Origin: Pseudomonadota bacterium
Lineage (GTDB): Bacteria; Chloroflexota; UBA6077; JAJPHF01
Assembly: GCA_021325365.1 (NCBI GenBank)
Contig: JAJPHF010000147.1
Coordinates: forward strand, 1 to 64,000
Direction: 5' to 3'
DNA length: 64,000 nucleotides
Below the pieces are notes generated by a model that did not search any database, was not told the origin of the DNA, and was given only the letters and a program-made list of their open reading frames with translations. Position numbers and translations under genes: made by a program. Position 1 is the first letter of the stretch; every line of letters begins with the position of its first letter. Shown piece by piece: positions 17,533 to 25,052 of this stretch.

Positions 17533-18789
17533 CTAGTGGAAGATGCGCGGCAGGCGTTTTTTCCAGGCGACGGGCAGGATGATGTCGATCGCGTCGTCCA
17601 CGGTGACGATGCCGTGCAGCCGGTTCTCGTTGTCCACCACGGGCACCGCGAGGAGGTTGTATTTGGCAATCACCCGGGCGACGTGGTCCTCGGTGTCGTT
17701 TAGCTGCACGCACACCGCGGCGGGCTGCGCGAAGCTCGACACCGGCGCGTCGGGTGCGGCGACGATCAGGTCGCGGAGCGTGAAGACGCCGAGCAGGTGC
17801 TCGTCGGCGTCCACCACGTAGACGTAATACACCTCGTCGAGGGCCTCGGCCTCGCGGCGCAGGTAGGCGATGGCCTCCTGCGCGGTCATCTCGGGCGGGA
17901 CGGTGGCGTATTCGTTGGTCATGATGCCGCCCGCCGTATCCTCGGGGTAGGCCAATAGCTCGCGCACGTCGGCGGCCTCGTCCGGCTCCATCGCCGCGAG
18001 CAGCGCATTGGCCCGCTCGGGCGCCATGTCGCCCAGGAGGTCGGCCGCGTTGTCGGGGTCCATCTCCTCTAGAATGTCGGCCGCGCGCGCGTCGTCCATC
18101 GCCTCCAGCAGCTGCACTTGCAGCTCCGGATCGACCTCCTCGATCGCCTCCGCGGCGGTCTCGGCGTCGACCTCGGCCAGGACCGCATCGCCGTGGCGCT
18201 GGTCGAGCGAGTTGATGATCTCCGCGATGTCGGCAGGGTGCATGTGCGCCAGGTCCTCGGCCGGCACCCGCAGCCGCACGCCCGACGGCCCGCTCTCCAC
18301 GGGGTCGATGGCGCACCAGTCGATCGTCTGGTGTGGTAGCTCGAGGTGCAGCGCCCGCGCCAGCGCCTCCACCGGGCGCTCGACGCCCAGCCGCCGCAGC
18401 AGGCTGGTCGGGTCCACGTCCACGCCCATCAGGCGCAGCGAGCCGTCGGCCGGGGCCAGCTCCAGGTCGTTCACTCGCACGACGCGGCGACCGCGGATGT
18501 CGATGATCTGGCGATCGAGCACCTGCCGGGCCAGGAACAGGTCGTGGTCGGCGGGCGTGTAGGCCTCGAGCTGGTCGCGCGGCGCAAGCAGGCGGACGCG
18601 GCTCTCGTCTAGCTCGGCCACGTCGGCCCAGGGCAGCAGGACGCGCTCGCCGCGCCGCGGCTGCGCCACGAGGGCCTGGATCGCGGGGTAGTCGGTGTCG
18701 GCAGGAACGATTAGGTCGACGAGCTTGCCGACCGTCTGGCCGGCGGCGTCGCAGACCGGCCGGCCGAGGAGCGTGCTGAAGTGAGCCAT
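17533..18789 (-). CDS. PRC-barrel, MgtE_N and CBS domain protein, soluble MgtE-like regulator
   Basis: A 418-residue protein without membrane segments. I chose the ATG at 18789, 9 bases after GGGAGG; a GTG at 18798 is in frame but inside the ribosome site spacing. Domains: two PRC-barrel-like segments (about 1-75 and 85-150), an MgtE_N superhelix (about 165-285, acidic DPELQVQLLEAMDDA repeats) and two CBS domains (about 290-405). It is MgtE minus the channel, probably a cytosolic sensor or partner for the transporters encoded next. Proteins of this layout often neighbour NRAMP-type genes. It is the first gene behind the structured leader. Confidence 0.9.
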   Translation of the reverse strand: MAHFSTLLGRPVCDAAGQTVGKLVDLIVPADTDYPAIQALVAQPRRGERVLLPWADVAELDESRVRLLAPRDQLEAYTPADHDLFLARQVLDRQIIDIRGRRVVRVNDLELAPADGSLRLMGVDVDPTSLLRRLGVERPVEALARALHLELPHQTIDWCAIDPVESGPSGVRLRVPAEDLAHMHPADIAEIINSLDQRHGDAVLAEVDAETAAEAIEEVDPELQVQLLEAMDDARAADILEEMDPDNAADLLGDMAPERANALLAAMEPDEAADVRELLAYPEDTAGGIMTNEYATVPPEMTAQEAIAYLRREAEALDEVYYVYVVDADEHLLGVFTLRDLIVAAPDAPVSSFAQPAAVCVQLNDTEDHVARVIAKYNLLAVPVVDNENRLHGIVTVDDAIDIILPVAWKKRLPRIFH

Positions 18790-19050
18790 GGCGACCACCT
18801 CCCACCAGGGCGGAATAAAACAACCTTCCTCGTCAGCGGAGGAAGGCTGTGAGTGGTGGTCGCCGTCGCACCGGCGCGAGCCGGGCGACTACTTCAGTAG
18901 ACGGGCCGGCCGGCGCGCGGGCGGAGCGAGCCGTCCCCCGCGTGACGAGCAGCGTTGGGCCGAGTAACTACTTGGACCAGCGTCGGATCGATCGGCGTCC
19001 ATAGGTCGCCTATTTACTCCTGACGCGCCGGGCTGATGCGCCACCGGCGC
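18790..19050 (-). promoter_or_regulatory. Structured 5' leader of the Mg operon, candidate riboswitch or attenuator
   Basis: The predicted transcript starts near 19050 and runs about 260 nt before the first ATG. Visible helices (minus strand): GAGTAA/TTACTC (about 19019 to 18962) enclosing the hairpin ATAGG-CGA-CCTAT and a GGAC/GTCC arm; CTAC-TGAA-GTAG (18889-18900); GTCGCC/GGCGAC (18884-18889 with 18859-18864); an intrinsic terminator (18817-18846); and GGCGACCACC (18855-18864), which is exactly complementary to GGTGGTCGCC (18790-18799) between the Shine-Dalgarno and the ATG. The last helix and the GTCGCC/GGCGAC helix share bases and cannot form together. I do not recognise the M-box or yybP-ykoY consensus. 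Confidence 0.65.
18811..18846 (-). terminator. Intrinsic terminator inside the Mg operon leader
   Basis: On the minus strand CCTTCCTC (18846-18839) pairs perfectly with GAGGAAGG (18831-18824) around a 7-base loop, followed directly by TTGTTTTATT. It lies about 22 bases before the first coding region's ribosome site, the classic place for an attenuator. Confidence 0.8.
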
Positions 19051-19056
19051 AATGCT

Positions 19057-19085
19057 ATTCTAGCACTGGCTCCGAGCGCGAACAA
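19057..19085 (-). promoter_or_regulatory. Sigma-70 promoter of the Mg operon
   Basis: The minus strand reads TTGTTC (19085-19080), a 17-base spacer, then TAGAAT (19062-19057) with TGC just before it (extended -10). The start point would be near 19050. It lies between the stop of the MBL gene and the structured leader. Confidence 0.7.
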
Positions 19086-19126
19086 CGCGCGAGCGTTGGC
19101 GCGACGGAAGGTTTGTGACGCAATGC

Positions 19127-19912
19127 TCAGAATTCGTGACTCGTGAAGTCGGCCGGCACGGCGACGGCTCCCGCGAACCTGGCCGCCGCCTCGGCGCGCT
19201 GCGTCTCGGGTGTGATCGCGTCCGTCGGCGTGAAGTGTACGAGCCACAGCACCGCCGCACCTGCCGCTCGCGCCACCCCGCCCGCTTGCGCGGCCGTGCT
19301 GTGCGCGAAGCGGTGCGCGTCTGCCTCGTCGCGGGCCGCGAAGGTCGCCTCGTGGATCAGCAAGTCCGCCCCGGCCGCTAGGCGCTCGACAGCCACGCAG
19401 GCCGCCGTGTCGCTGGAATAGGCTACGGTTGCGCCGCTGGCCTTCGACTCGACCCGGACGGCCACGGAGGGCACCGAGTGCTCCGTGGGGGCCGTCCAGA
19501 CGCGGAAGTCGGCGGTTTCCAGGACCGGGGCGTCGGCTGCGCTGGCCGGGAGCGCCACGCGGGGCAGGGCGAACGGCTCCCGGTCGCCGAAGGGGGCGAA
19601 TGCGCCGAGCGCGCGGTCGACCAGCTCCTGCACCGCCGGCAGGCCGAGCACCGGCAGCGGGGCCGTGCGCCCGGCCAGCCAGAGGCTCTGGAGCAGGCCC
19701 GGCAGGCCGTGCGTGTGGTCGGTGTGCTCGTGCGTGAGCAGCAGGTGGGTCAGCCGGGTGGGTGCCACCCCGGCCCGCAGCAGCTTCGCGTAGGCGCCGC
19801 CCGGGCAATCCACCAGGACCGCGCTCGCCGCGCCGACGAAGACCAGCGCCGTATTGTCGCGCTCCGCCGTGGGGAGCGCGGCGGCGGTCCCGAGCAGCGT
19901 GCAGCGCGCCAT
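19127..19912 (-). CDS. RNase Z-like metallo-beta-lactamase-fold hydrolase
   Basis: A 261-residue protein with the MBL zinc motif THEHTDHTHG (about 60-69) and later ligands His (EHSVPS), Asp (SSDTA), the HEATF segment and a C-terminal His (LVHFTP), the arrangement of RNase Z/arylsulfatase-like enzymes. It lacks a recognisable tRNA-binding exosite arm, so RNA processing is not certain. It begins 9 bases after the ychF stop on the same strand and is probably co-transcribed with it. Cytoplasmic, no signal peptide. Confidence 0.88.
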   Translation of the reverse strand: MARCTLLGTAAALPTAERDNTALVFVGAASAVLVDCPGGAYAKLLRAGVAPTRLTHLLLTHEHTDHTHGLPGLLQSLWLAGRTAPLPVLGLPAVQELVDRALGAFAPFGDREPFALPRVALPASAADAPVLETADFRVWTAPTEHSVPSVAVRVESKASGATVAYSSDTAACVAVERLAAGADLLIHEATFAARDEADAHRFAHSTAAQAGGVARAAGAAVLWLVHFTPTDAITPETQRAEAAARFAGAVAVPADFTSHEF

Positions 19913-19921
19913 TGGCGTCGC

Positions 19922-21025
19922 CTAGCGGCCCGCGAGGAAGTGCGTCACGTCGCCGTCCTGCATGGCGTAGTCCTTGCCCACCTGGCGGAGGGCGCCCGCG
20001 GTGCGCGCCGCCGCCCAGGTCCCTAGCCGCACGAGGTCGTCGTAGGGCACGATCTCGGCGCGGATGAAGGCTTTCTGGAAGTCGCTGTGGATGGTGCCCG
20101 CCGCCTCCGGCGCCAGCGTGCCGCGCGGCACCGGCCAGGCGCGCACCTCGTCCTCGCCGGCCGTCAGGAACGAGACGAGCCCCGCCACCTGGTACATCTC
20201 CGCCAGCACGCGCTCGGCGGCCGGCTCGGCCAGGCCCAGCGACTCGCGGAACGCTGCCGCCTCTTCCGGCTCCAGCTCGGCCAGCTCTGCCTCCCACTGA
20301 GCCATCAGCGACACCACGCCGGTGCCCGCGTGCGCCTGTGCCGCGCGCAGCGCCGCCTCCACGGCCTCGCGCGCCGGCCAGCTCGCCTCGTCCAGATTCG
20401 CCACGAGCAGCGTGGGCTTCCCGGTCAGGAAGCCGTAGCCGCGCAACAGGCGCTCCTCCTCGGGCGTGAACGTCAGGTCGCGGACCACGCCGCCGGCGTC
20501 GAGCTGCGCCCGGACGCGCTCCAGCGCCTCTCGCTCACGCTCGCGTGCCGCGCGCTCGGCGGCCGGCAGCTTGCGGATCTCGCCCCCCAGCCGCTCCAGC
20601 CGCCCCTCGGCGATCAGCAGGTCCGCGAGCGCTAGCTCGGTCGCGCCCTCTTGTGCGCGTGCTGCCATCGCGGCGGGCAGTCCCGCGAGGTCGGCGGCGT
20701 CGAAACCCGCGACGACGTGCAGCAGCGCGTCCACCTGCCGCAGCTGCGCCAGGTAGCCCGGCGCCTGGCGCGTGCCGGGCTGGGCCTCGGCCGCCAAGCG
20801 CGGCACGTCGCTGTACTCCACCTCGGCCGGCGTCACCTTGCGCGGGTGGTACATCTCGGCCAGCACGCCCAGCCGCGGGTCGGGCACTTTCACCGTCGCC
20901 ACGCGCGGCGTTAGTCCCGCGAACGTGCGGCCGGCCGCGGCCTGCGCGCCGCTGCTTCGGACCAGCGCGTCGAAGACCGTGCTCTTCCCTGCCCGCGGCA
21001 GCCCCACCAGCCCCACTCGCAGCAA
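19922..21025 (-). CDS. ychF: Obg-like ATPase YchF
   Basis: A 367-residue member of the TRAFAC YchF/OLA1 family. The P-loop GLPRAGKST is at residues 8-16, switch regions include EYSDVPR, and in place of the G-protein NKxD motif there is LVANLDE, which in this family prefers ATP. A C-terminal TGS domain (about 285-367) ends in KDYAMQDGDVTHFLAGR, typical for YchF. The start is TTG with AGGAG about 8 bases upstream. YchF associates with ribosomes and acts in stress responses. Confidence 0.96.
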   Translation of the reverse strand: MLRVGLVGLPRAGKSTVFDALVRSSGAQAAAGRTFAGLTPRVATVKVPDPRLGVLAEMYHPRKVTPAEVEYSDVPRLAAEAQPGTRQAPGYLAQLRQVDALLHVVAGFDAADLAGLPAAMAARAQEGATELALADLLIAEGRLERLGGEIRKLPAAERAAREREREALERVRAQLDAGGVVRDLTFTPEEERLLRGYGFLTGKPTLLVANLDEASWPAREAVEAALRAAQAHAGTGVVSLMAQWEAELAELEPEEAAAFRESLGLAEPAAERVLAEMYQVAGLVSFLTAGEDEVRAWPVPRGTLAPEAAGTIHSDFQKAFIRAEIVPYDDLVRLGTWAAARTAGALRQVGKDYAMQDGDVTHFLAGR

Positions 21026-21106
21026 CGTCCTGCTCCTGTCGCGCCGGGGCCGCGGCCCCGGGACACCTTACCAATGAATTCTACGGCATCGCGCCGTGGC
21101 CACCGC

Positions 21107-21136
21107 TTGACGGATAGTCGCGCGCCTTCCTATAGT
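21107..21136 (+). promoter_or_regulatory. Sigma-70 promoter before the Gly/Ser-repeat and ATP-grasp operon
   Basis: TTGACG (21107-21112), an 18-base spacer and TATAGT (21131-21136) on the plus strand. The start point would be near 21143, about 40 bases before the ATG at 21183. It sits between divergent genes, so it serves the plus-strand operon 21183-24344. Confidence 0.65.
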
Positions 21137-21182
21137 CTCTCGCGCGCCGCCGAAGACGCGCCTGGACTTGCAGGAACGCCGC

Positions 21183-22118
21183 ATGCCGGAGCGCGCTCGC
21201 GCCTCCCGCCCCCGTGGCCCCGCGCGCTCGGGCGAGACGCCCGCTCCCTCGCGTCGCCCCGCCGCCCGGCGGGCACCGTCGCGCGCGCGTCCGCCGGCCG
21301 CGCTGCCATCCGCGCCCGCTAGCGTCGTGCCGCCCCCGATCGAGCGCGCGGCGCCGCCCGTACCGGTGGCCGACGCCACCGCCGAGCCGAACGCGGCCGC
21401 GGCTCGCCTCGGCGACTTTACGCGCCGCGTCGCGGAGTCGCTGAAGGCGCACCGGTCGGCGAGCGTGCGGCTGTCCGCCGCGTTCCTGATGGCAGCCGCC
21501 GTGGCGTGCGGGCCGACCAGCCCGCCGCCGACCGGCCCCACCCCGACGCCCGTGCCCGGCACAACTCCGGTGCCCGGGGCGACCCCCGCGCCTCGGCCGT
21601 CGGGCGGCGGCTGGGTCGGGCCGCTGTTCATCCCGTTCCCGTTCCCGCTCGGCGGCTACGGCGGCAACGGGGGCTACGGCGGGTCGCGTGGCGGCGGGGT
21701 CGTCCCGGTCCCGGTACCGAATGGGGGCAGCTACCGCGACGGTCCCGCGCCCGGCGACTACCGTGCGCCGGCGGGCAACGGCACGAGCGGCCAGAGCGGC
21801 GGCGCGGGCGGCGGCGGTGCGGCGAGCGGTCGCGGCGACGCGGTCAGCGGCCAGTCGGGCGGCACCGGCGCGGGCACGGCCGCGAGCGGCCGGGGCGGCG
21901 CCGCCAGCGGCCAGAGCGGCGGGACGGGCAGCGGCTCCGCGGCTAGCGGCCGGGGCGGCGCGACGAGCGGGCAAAGCGGCGGCACCGGCAGCGGCTCGGC
22001 GGCCTCGGGCCGCGGCGGCTCTAGCGCCGGCGGTGGGGGCGTGAGCGCGCCGTCGTCGGGCGGTTTCAGCAGCGGCAGCGGGGCGCGCGGCGGCGCCTCC
22101 AGCGGCTCCGGCGGCTAG
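21183..22118 (+). CDS. Gly/Ser-rich repeat protein, probably exported
   Basis: About 311 residues from the ATG at 21183. Residues 1-90 are Arg/Pro/Ala-rich, then VRLSAAFLMAAAVACG looks like an internal signal anchor or lipobox. After a Thr-Pro linker there is a Gly/Tyr-rich patch (LGGYGGNGGYGGSRGGG) and four 20-residue repeats (SGQSGGTGSGSAASGRGGA type) before a Gly/Ser tail. The long N-terminal region before the hydrophobic stretch is odd; translation could begin later. It is the first gene of an operon ending in an ATP-grasp ligase. Whether the Gly-rich tail is the ligase's substrate is speculation. No family recognised. Confidence 0.6.
   Translation: MPERARASRPRGPARSGETPAPSRRPAARRAPSRARPPAALPSAPASVVPPPIERAAPPVPVADATAEPNAAAARLGDFTRRVAESLKAHRSASVRLSAAFLMAAAVACGPTSPPPTGPTPTPVPGTTPVPGATPAPRPSGGGWVGPLFIPFPFPLGGYGGNGGYGGSRGGGVVPVPVPNGGSYRDGPAPGDYRAPAGNGTSGQSGGAGGGGAASGRGDAVSGQSGGTGAGTAASGRGGAASGQSGGTGSGSAASGRGGATSGQSGGTGSGSAASGRGGSSAGGGGVSAPSSGGFSSGSGARGGASSGSGG
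21786..22025 (+). repeat. Four tandem 60-bp repeats within the Gly/Ser-rich gene
   Basis: Units begin at 21786, 21846, 21906 and 21966 with AGCGGCCAGAGCGGC-type starts and an exact 60-bp period, so the reading frame is kept (20 residues per unit). The third and fourth units are the most alike, suggesting recent duplication. Confidence 0.9.
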
Positions 22119-22132
22119 CCAGGTACACCGAC

Positions 22133-22354
22133 ATGACGACCGATCAGCACGCCGCACGCCGCGCTCCGCACTCGCTCAAGCGGCTGCGCGAGCTGCTGCG
22201 CGCCTCGCCGCTGATCGCGCCCGAGCTGCGCGCGCACTGGCTGCGCGTGTTGCCCCACCTGTCCGCCGAGCAGCGGGCAGAATTGGCCGCGCTGCTCGCC
22301 GCGGGCACCCCCGACGATCCGTCGTCGGCCTCCGCGGATGCCCGCCGCGCCTAG
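22133..22354 (+). CDS. Small helical hypothetical protein
   Basis: A 73-residue protein, 14 bases after the Gly/Ser-rich gene and overlapping the next start by 17 bases. It is basic at the N-terminus and mostly helical (SLKRLRELLRASPLIAPELRAHWLRVL, then LSAEQRAELAALLA). No membrane segment or known domain. Its tight packing in the operon supports it being real; function unknown. Confidence 0.6.
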   Translation: MTTDQHAARRAPHSLKRLRELLRASPLIAPELRAHWLRVLPHLSAEQRAELAALLAAGTPDDPSSASADARRA

Positions 22355-23066
22355 CGCCCGCGCGGCCTATCGCCGCTGGTACGCGGCGGCCGGGCCGTGG
22401 GCGGGCTTCTTTCGCGCCGTGCCGCTCGTCGCCCTGGCGCACGGCGCGGTCCCATTCCCGAGAGCCGCGTGCGACCCGCCGCCTGGACCGAGTGCGGCGC
22501 TCGTCCGGGCAGGCGGGGACGAGGGGTGGCTGGGCCGCGCGGACGTGCTGCTCGTATTGGACTTGCCGGGAGCGTCCAGTGTGGCGACGGTCGCGGGGCT
22601 GGCGCGCTGGGGCGTGCGGCCCGTGCTGCTGGTCTTCCTCTGGCCGGAGCCTGACGCTTTGCTTCCCGCGGACGCATTGCTGGGCGCGCTGCTCCAGCAC
22701 GCGCCGCGACTCCCCGCTCCGGCCGCGCCGCCAAGCGAGCCGGCGCAGCATGGGATTGGGCTGGGGCGTGAGCGGGCGATGGCGCCGGCGACCGCGCCCA
22801 GTGTCCAAGTCGCGGCGCAGTACGCGCTTGTCCTCGGGCGCGAGCGGGCGAGCCCGGCCAGTCCCGCCGACCTTGCGACGCGTTTCGACAATCGCTACGC
22901 GCTGGGCGCGATCGACCTACCGAGCACGGCGCGGCTGCGCGCCGGCGGCGTGGGCGCAGTCGTCGCCTGCCGCGATCGCGCTACCCCGCCGGCTGCCGAC
23001 CTAACGGAGTACCTGGATGGCCTGGAGGCGGCCGGCGTGCCGATCCGTCGCCTGGCCCTCGGCTGA
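22338..23066 (+). CDS. Hypothetical alpha/beta protein of the ATP-grasp operon
   Basis: A 242-residue protein that overlaps the preceding small gene and ends 3 bases before the ATP-grasp gene. The middle (LGRADVLLVLDLPGASSVATVAGLARWGVRPVLLVF) has the alternating strand-helix look of a Rossmann-like fold, and the end (IDLPSTARLRAGGVGAVV, then LTEYLDGLEAAGVPIRRLAL) repeats it. I do not recognise the family. Conservation of its place beside the glutathionylspermidine-synthase-like gene would mark it as a subunit or substrate-handling partner. Confidence 0.65.
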   Translation: MPAAPSARAAYRRWYAAAGPWAGFFRAVPLVALAHGAVPFPRAACDPPPGPSAALVRAGGDEGWLGRADVLLVLDLPGASSVATVAGLARWGVRPVLLVFLWPEPDALLPADALLGALLQHAPRLPAPAAPPSEPAQHGIGLGRERAMAPATAPSVQVAAQYALVLGRERASPASPADLATRFDNRYALGAIDLPSTARLRAGGVGAVVACRDRATPPAADLTEYLDGLEAAGVPIRRLALG

Positions 23067-23069
23067 CTC

Positions 23070-24344
23070 ATGTACACGCTGGCCCCCGCCCACGTCGCGG
23101 CCGACCCCGCGGCCTACGGTGCCCGCTGGACCGCCTATCTCCACGAGGCCGCGTGGCGCTACTTCCTCTACGACAGCACGGTGGCCGGCGAGCGCTACCT
23201 GGCGCTGAACGCCCTGGTCCTCGACGCCGCTGCCCTCGCTCGCCTGGTCGCCGCGACGGAGACGCTGGGGCGCGCGTTCGCGCGGGCGACCCGCGTCGTC
23301 CAGCGCGACCGGCCGACGCTGGAGCGGCTGGGCTTTCCCTGGGCCGTCGCGGAGATGCTGCTGCACGAGCCGGCGGGGCCGCTCCTCTCGCCGTTGGGAC
23401 GCTTCGACTTCCTGCTCGACGAGGCCGGGGAGTGGCGCCTGCTGGAATACAACAGCGATACGCCATCGGGCGTGCGCGAGACGATCGGCGCGGAGCGGCT
23501 GCTCTACCGCGCGCTGGGCCGGCCGGGCCGCGACGTGCGGCTGGGGGCGCGGCTCGCGCCGCGCACCCGCCGCGCCTTCGCGCGCCTGCTGGCGGCCGCC
23601 CCCCGTGCGGTGCGCCGACTGGGCCTCGTCACCGACGCGGGCTACGCCGAAGACCTCGCCCAGCTCTTGTTCCTGCGCGAGCTGCTCGCGCCGCTCGGAC
23701 TGGAGATCGTGCTGGGCGACGTGAGCAATCTCAGCGTGCGCCGCGGCCGGGTCCACGTGCTGGGCCGCGAGGTCCAGGCGCTCTACCGGCTGTATCCCGT
23801 CGAGCGCCTGTACGGCCACCCGGTCTTCCCCGGCCTCATGGACGCCGCCCTCGCCGGGCGGGTCGTCCTGCTCAATCCCGTGGCGGCGCTGCTCGCCCAG
23901 GACAAGGCGCTGCTGGCGTGGATCTGGGAGCGCCGCGAGGACGCGCTGTTTCCCGCGGACGAGCGCGCGGCCATCGCCCGCCACCTGCCCGAGACGTACC
24001 TGGTGACGGACGCGCCCGCCGACCTCGACCGGCGCGCGTTCGTGGTGAAGGAGTTCTTCGGCCGCGAGGGCGAGGAGGTGTACTTCGGCGACCGCGTCGA
24101 CGATGCCGACTGGGAGCGCTGCCGCGCCTGGCGCACGTTCGTGGTCCAGCGCCTGGTGACGAGCCAGACCGTGGACGATGTCCTGTGGCAAGACGGCGCC
24201 CCGGCCATCGTCCCAGGTATTCCGTGCGTCGGCAGCTACCTGGCCGGCGATCGCTGGGGCGGCCTCTACGTGCGCCTCGGCGACCGCGTCACCACTAACC
24301 GCGCGCGGCACGTCGGCGCGTTCAGTGAATCGCCGACGCGATGA
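23070..24344 (+). CDS. Glutathionylspermidine-synthase-like ATP-grasp ligase
   Basis: A 424-residue member of the GSP_synth family (C-terminal synthetase domain of Gss, E. coli YjfC/YgiC). Signature LLEYNSDTPSGVRETIGAER (about 127-146) holds the Mg2+/substrate residues, FVVKEFFGREGEEVYFGD (about 325-342) the ATP-binding Lys and loop, and IPCVGSYLAGDRWGGLYVR the C-terminal Gly-rich part. The family forms an amide bond between a peptide carboxylate and an amine, using ATP. No amidase domain is fused. It is the last gene of a four-gene operon and is convergent with, and overlaps by 23 bases, a DUF350 gene. GSP_synth and DUF350 (YjfC/YjfL) are known to travel together. Confidence 0.9.
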   Translation: MYTLAPAHVAADPAAYGARWTAYLHEAAWRYFLYDSTVAGERYLALNALVLDAAALARLVAATETLGRAFARATRVVQRDRPTLERLGFPWAVAEMLLHEPAGPLLSPLGRFDFLLDEAGEWRLLEYNSDTPSGVRETIGAERLLYRALGRPGRDVRLGARLAPRTRRAFARLLAAAPRAVRRLGLVTDAGYAEDLAQLLFLRELLAPLGLEIVLGDVSNLSVRRGRVHVLGREVQALYRLYPVERLYGHPVFPGLMDAALAGRVVLLNPVAALLAQDKALLAWIWERREDALFPADERAAIARHLPETYLVTDAPADLDRRAFVVKEFFGREGEEVYFGDRVDDADWERCRAWRTFVVQRLVTSQTVDDVLWQDGAPAIVPGIPCVGSYLAGDRWGGLYVRLGDRVTTNRARHVGAFSESPTR

Positions 24345-24540
24345 TCACGGCGAGCGCGATCAGGAAGCCGCCGGCGAGGATGGAGGCCGCAACGTTGTTC
24401 TTCTCGAAGATCTCGCGGCCCAGGTCGTGCGGTGTGGCCCAGTCGAAGACTTTGTAGGCGACGAGGAGGAGGATGCCGCCCAGGATGGCGTAGACGATGG
24501 AGGAGAGGAAGAGAAAGAGTTCGCGACCCCAGTCGACCAT
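24322..24540 (-). CDS. DUF350 (UPF0719/YjfL) small membrane protein
   Basis: A 72-residue protein with two membrane helices (ELFLFLSSIVYAILGGILLLV and ASILAGGFLIALAVIIASAI) joined by the conserved FDWATPHDLGREIFEKNNVAASI loop of DUF350. GAGGAGCC precedes the ATG. Many family members carry two copies of this unit; this one has a single copy. Its 3' end overlaps the end of the ATP-grasp gene, convergently, so transcripts of the two would be antisense over 23 bases. The pair is associated in E. coli (yjfL-yjfC) and other bacteria. Confidence 0.92.
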   Translation of the reverse strand: MVDWGRELFLFLSSIVYAILGGILLLVAYKVFDWATPHDLGREIFEKNNVAASILAGGFLIALAVIIASAIH

Positions 24541-24863
24541 CGAGGCTCCTCATTCGCCGCGCGGCCGGCCCACGCGGCTCGTGGCGCGGCCATCGCCAGC
24601 CATTCGCTCCAGGTCGGACCCGCAGGCGCCTGGTACGGTGCGGGCCGGGCGCGCCGCGGCTCGGCGCCATCGCCGCGGCGCCTGGCATAGACGAGCGCGC
24701 CCGTGAGCAAGCCGGCGAGTATCACGCCGCCGATACGTAGCGCATCATAGCTGATTTGCAGGGCTGGCAGCACCAGCAACAGGCCGGCTACAACAGTGGT
24801 AACCGCCAGCCCCACGCCGCTGATCGAATCCTCTCGGCGGACGGTACGGTCTCGTGGTAGCAT
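24360..24863 (-). CDS. Two-helix membrane protein overlapping the DUF350 gene
   Basis: The ATG at 24863 follows a strong AGGAGGG. Residues 15-65 contain two hydrophobic helices (GVGLAVTTVVAGLLLVLPALQ and IGGVILAGLLTGALVYA). The first 108 residues precede the DUF350 start; the last 60 (Ser/Pro/Thr-rich) are the DUF350 gene read in another frame. Either the proteins truly overlap by 181 bases, or a frameshift near 24545 hides an earlier stop. The upstream half is well supported, the tail is not. It may be co-translated with DUF350. Confidence 0.6.
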   Translation of the reverse strand: MLPRDRTVRREDSISGVGLAVTTVVAGLLLVLPALQISYDALRIGGVILAGLLTGALVYARRRGDGAEPRRARPAPYQAPAGPTWSEWLAMAAPRAAWAGRAANEEPRWSTGVANSFSSSPPSSTPSWAASSSSSPTKSSTGPHRTTWAARSSRRTTLRPPSSPAAS

Positions 24864-25052
24864 AATGCAGGCCCTCCTAGGTGCTGCAAGGCGAAGAGCC
24901 TCGGGGCGCTGTCCCTGTCCGCCTCCTTAACGCAAGCCCCGTGCCGCGCGATTCATCCCGCTCGGCCGCTGGGGGGCCGGTGGTCGGCCTGGCATATTCC
25001 TTGCCTACGCATACGCGACCGGACATCCGCGTCAGGGACTTAGGAGGATGTC

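Noticed and set aside
16043..18823. A 926-residue open frame spanning mgtE and the upstream gene
   Set aside because: Only the part after ATG 17359 is MgtE. The N-terminal half is an Arg/Pro/Gly-rich frame opposite the correct PRC/CBS frame.
18790..19050. Assignment of the Mg leader to the M-box or yybP-ykoY class
   Set aside because: I could not match the conserved core sequences of either class by eye, so it is left unclassified.
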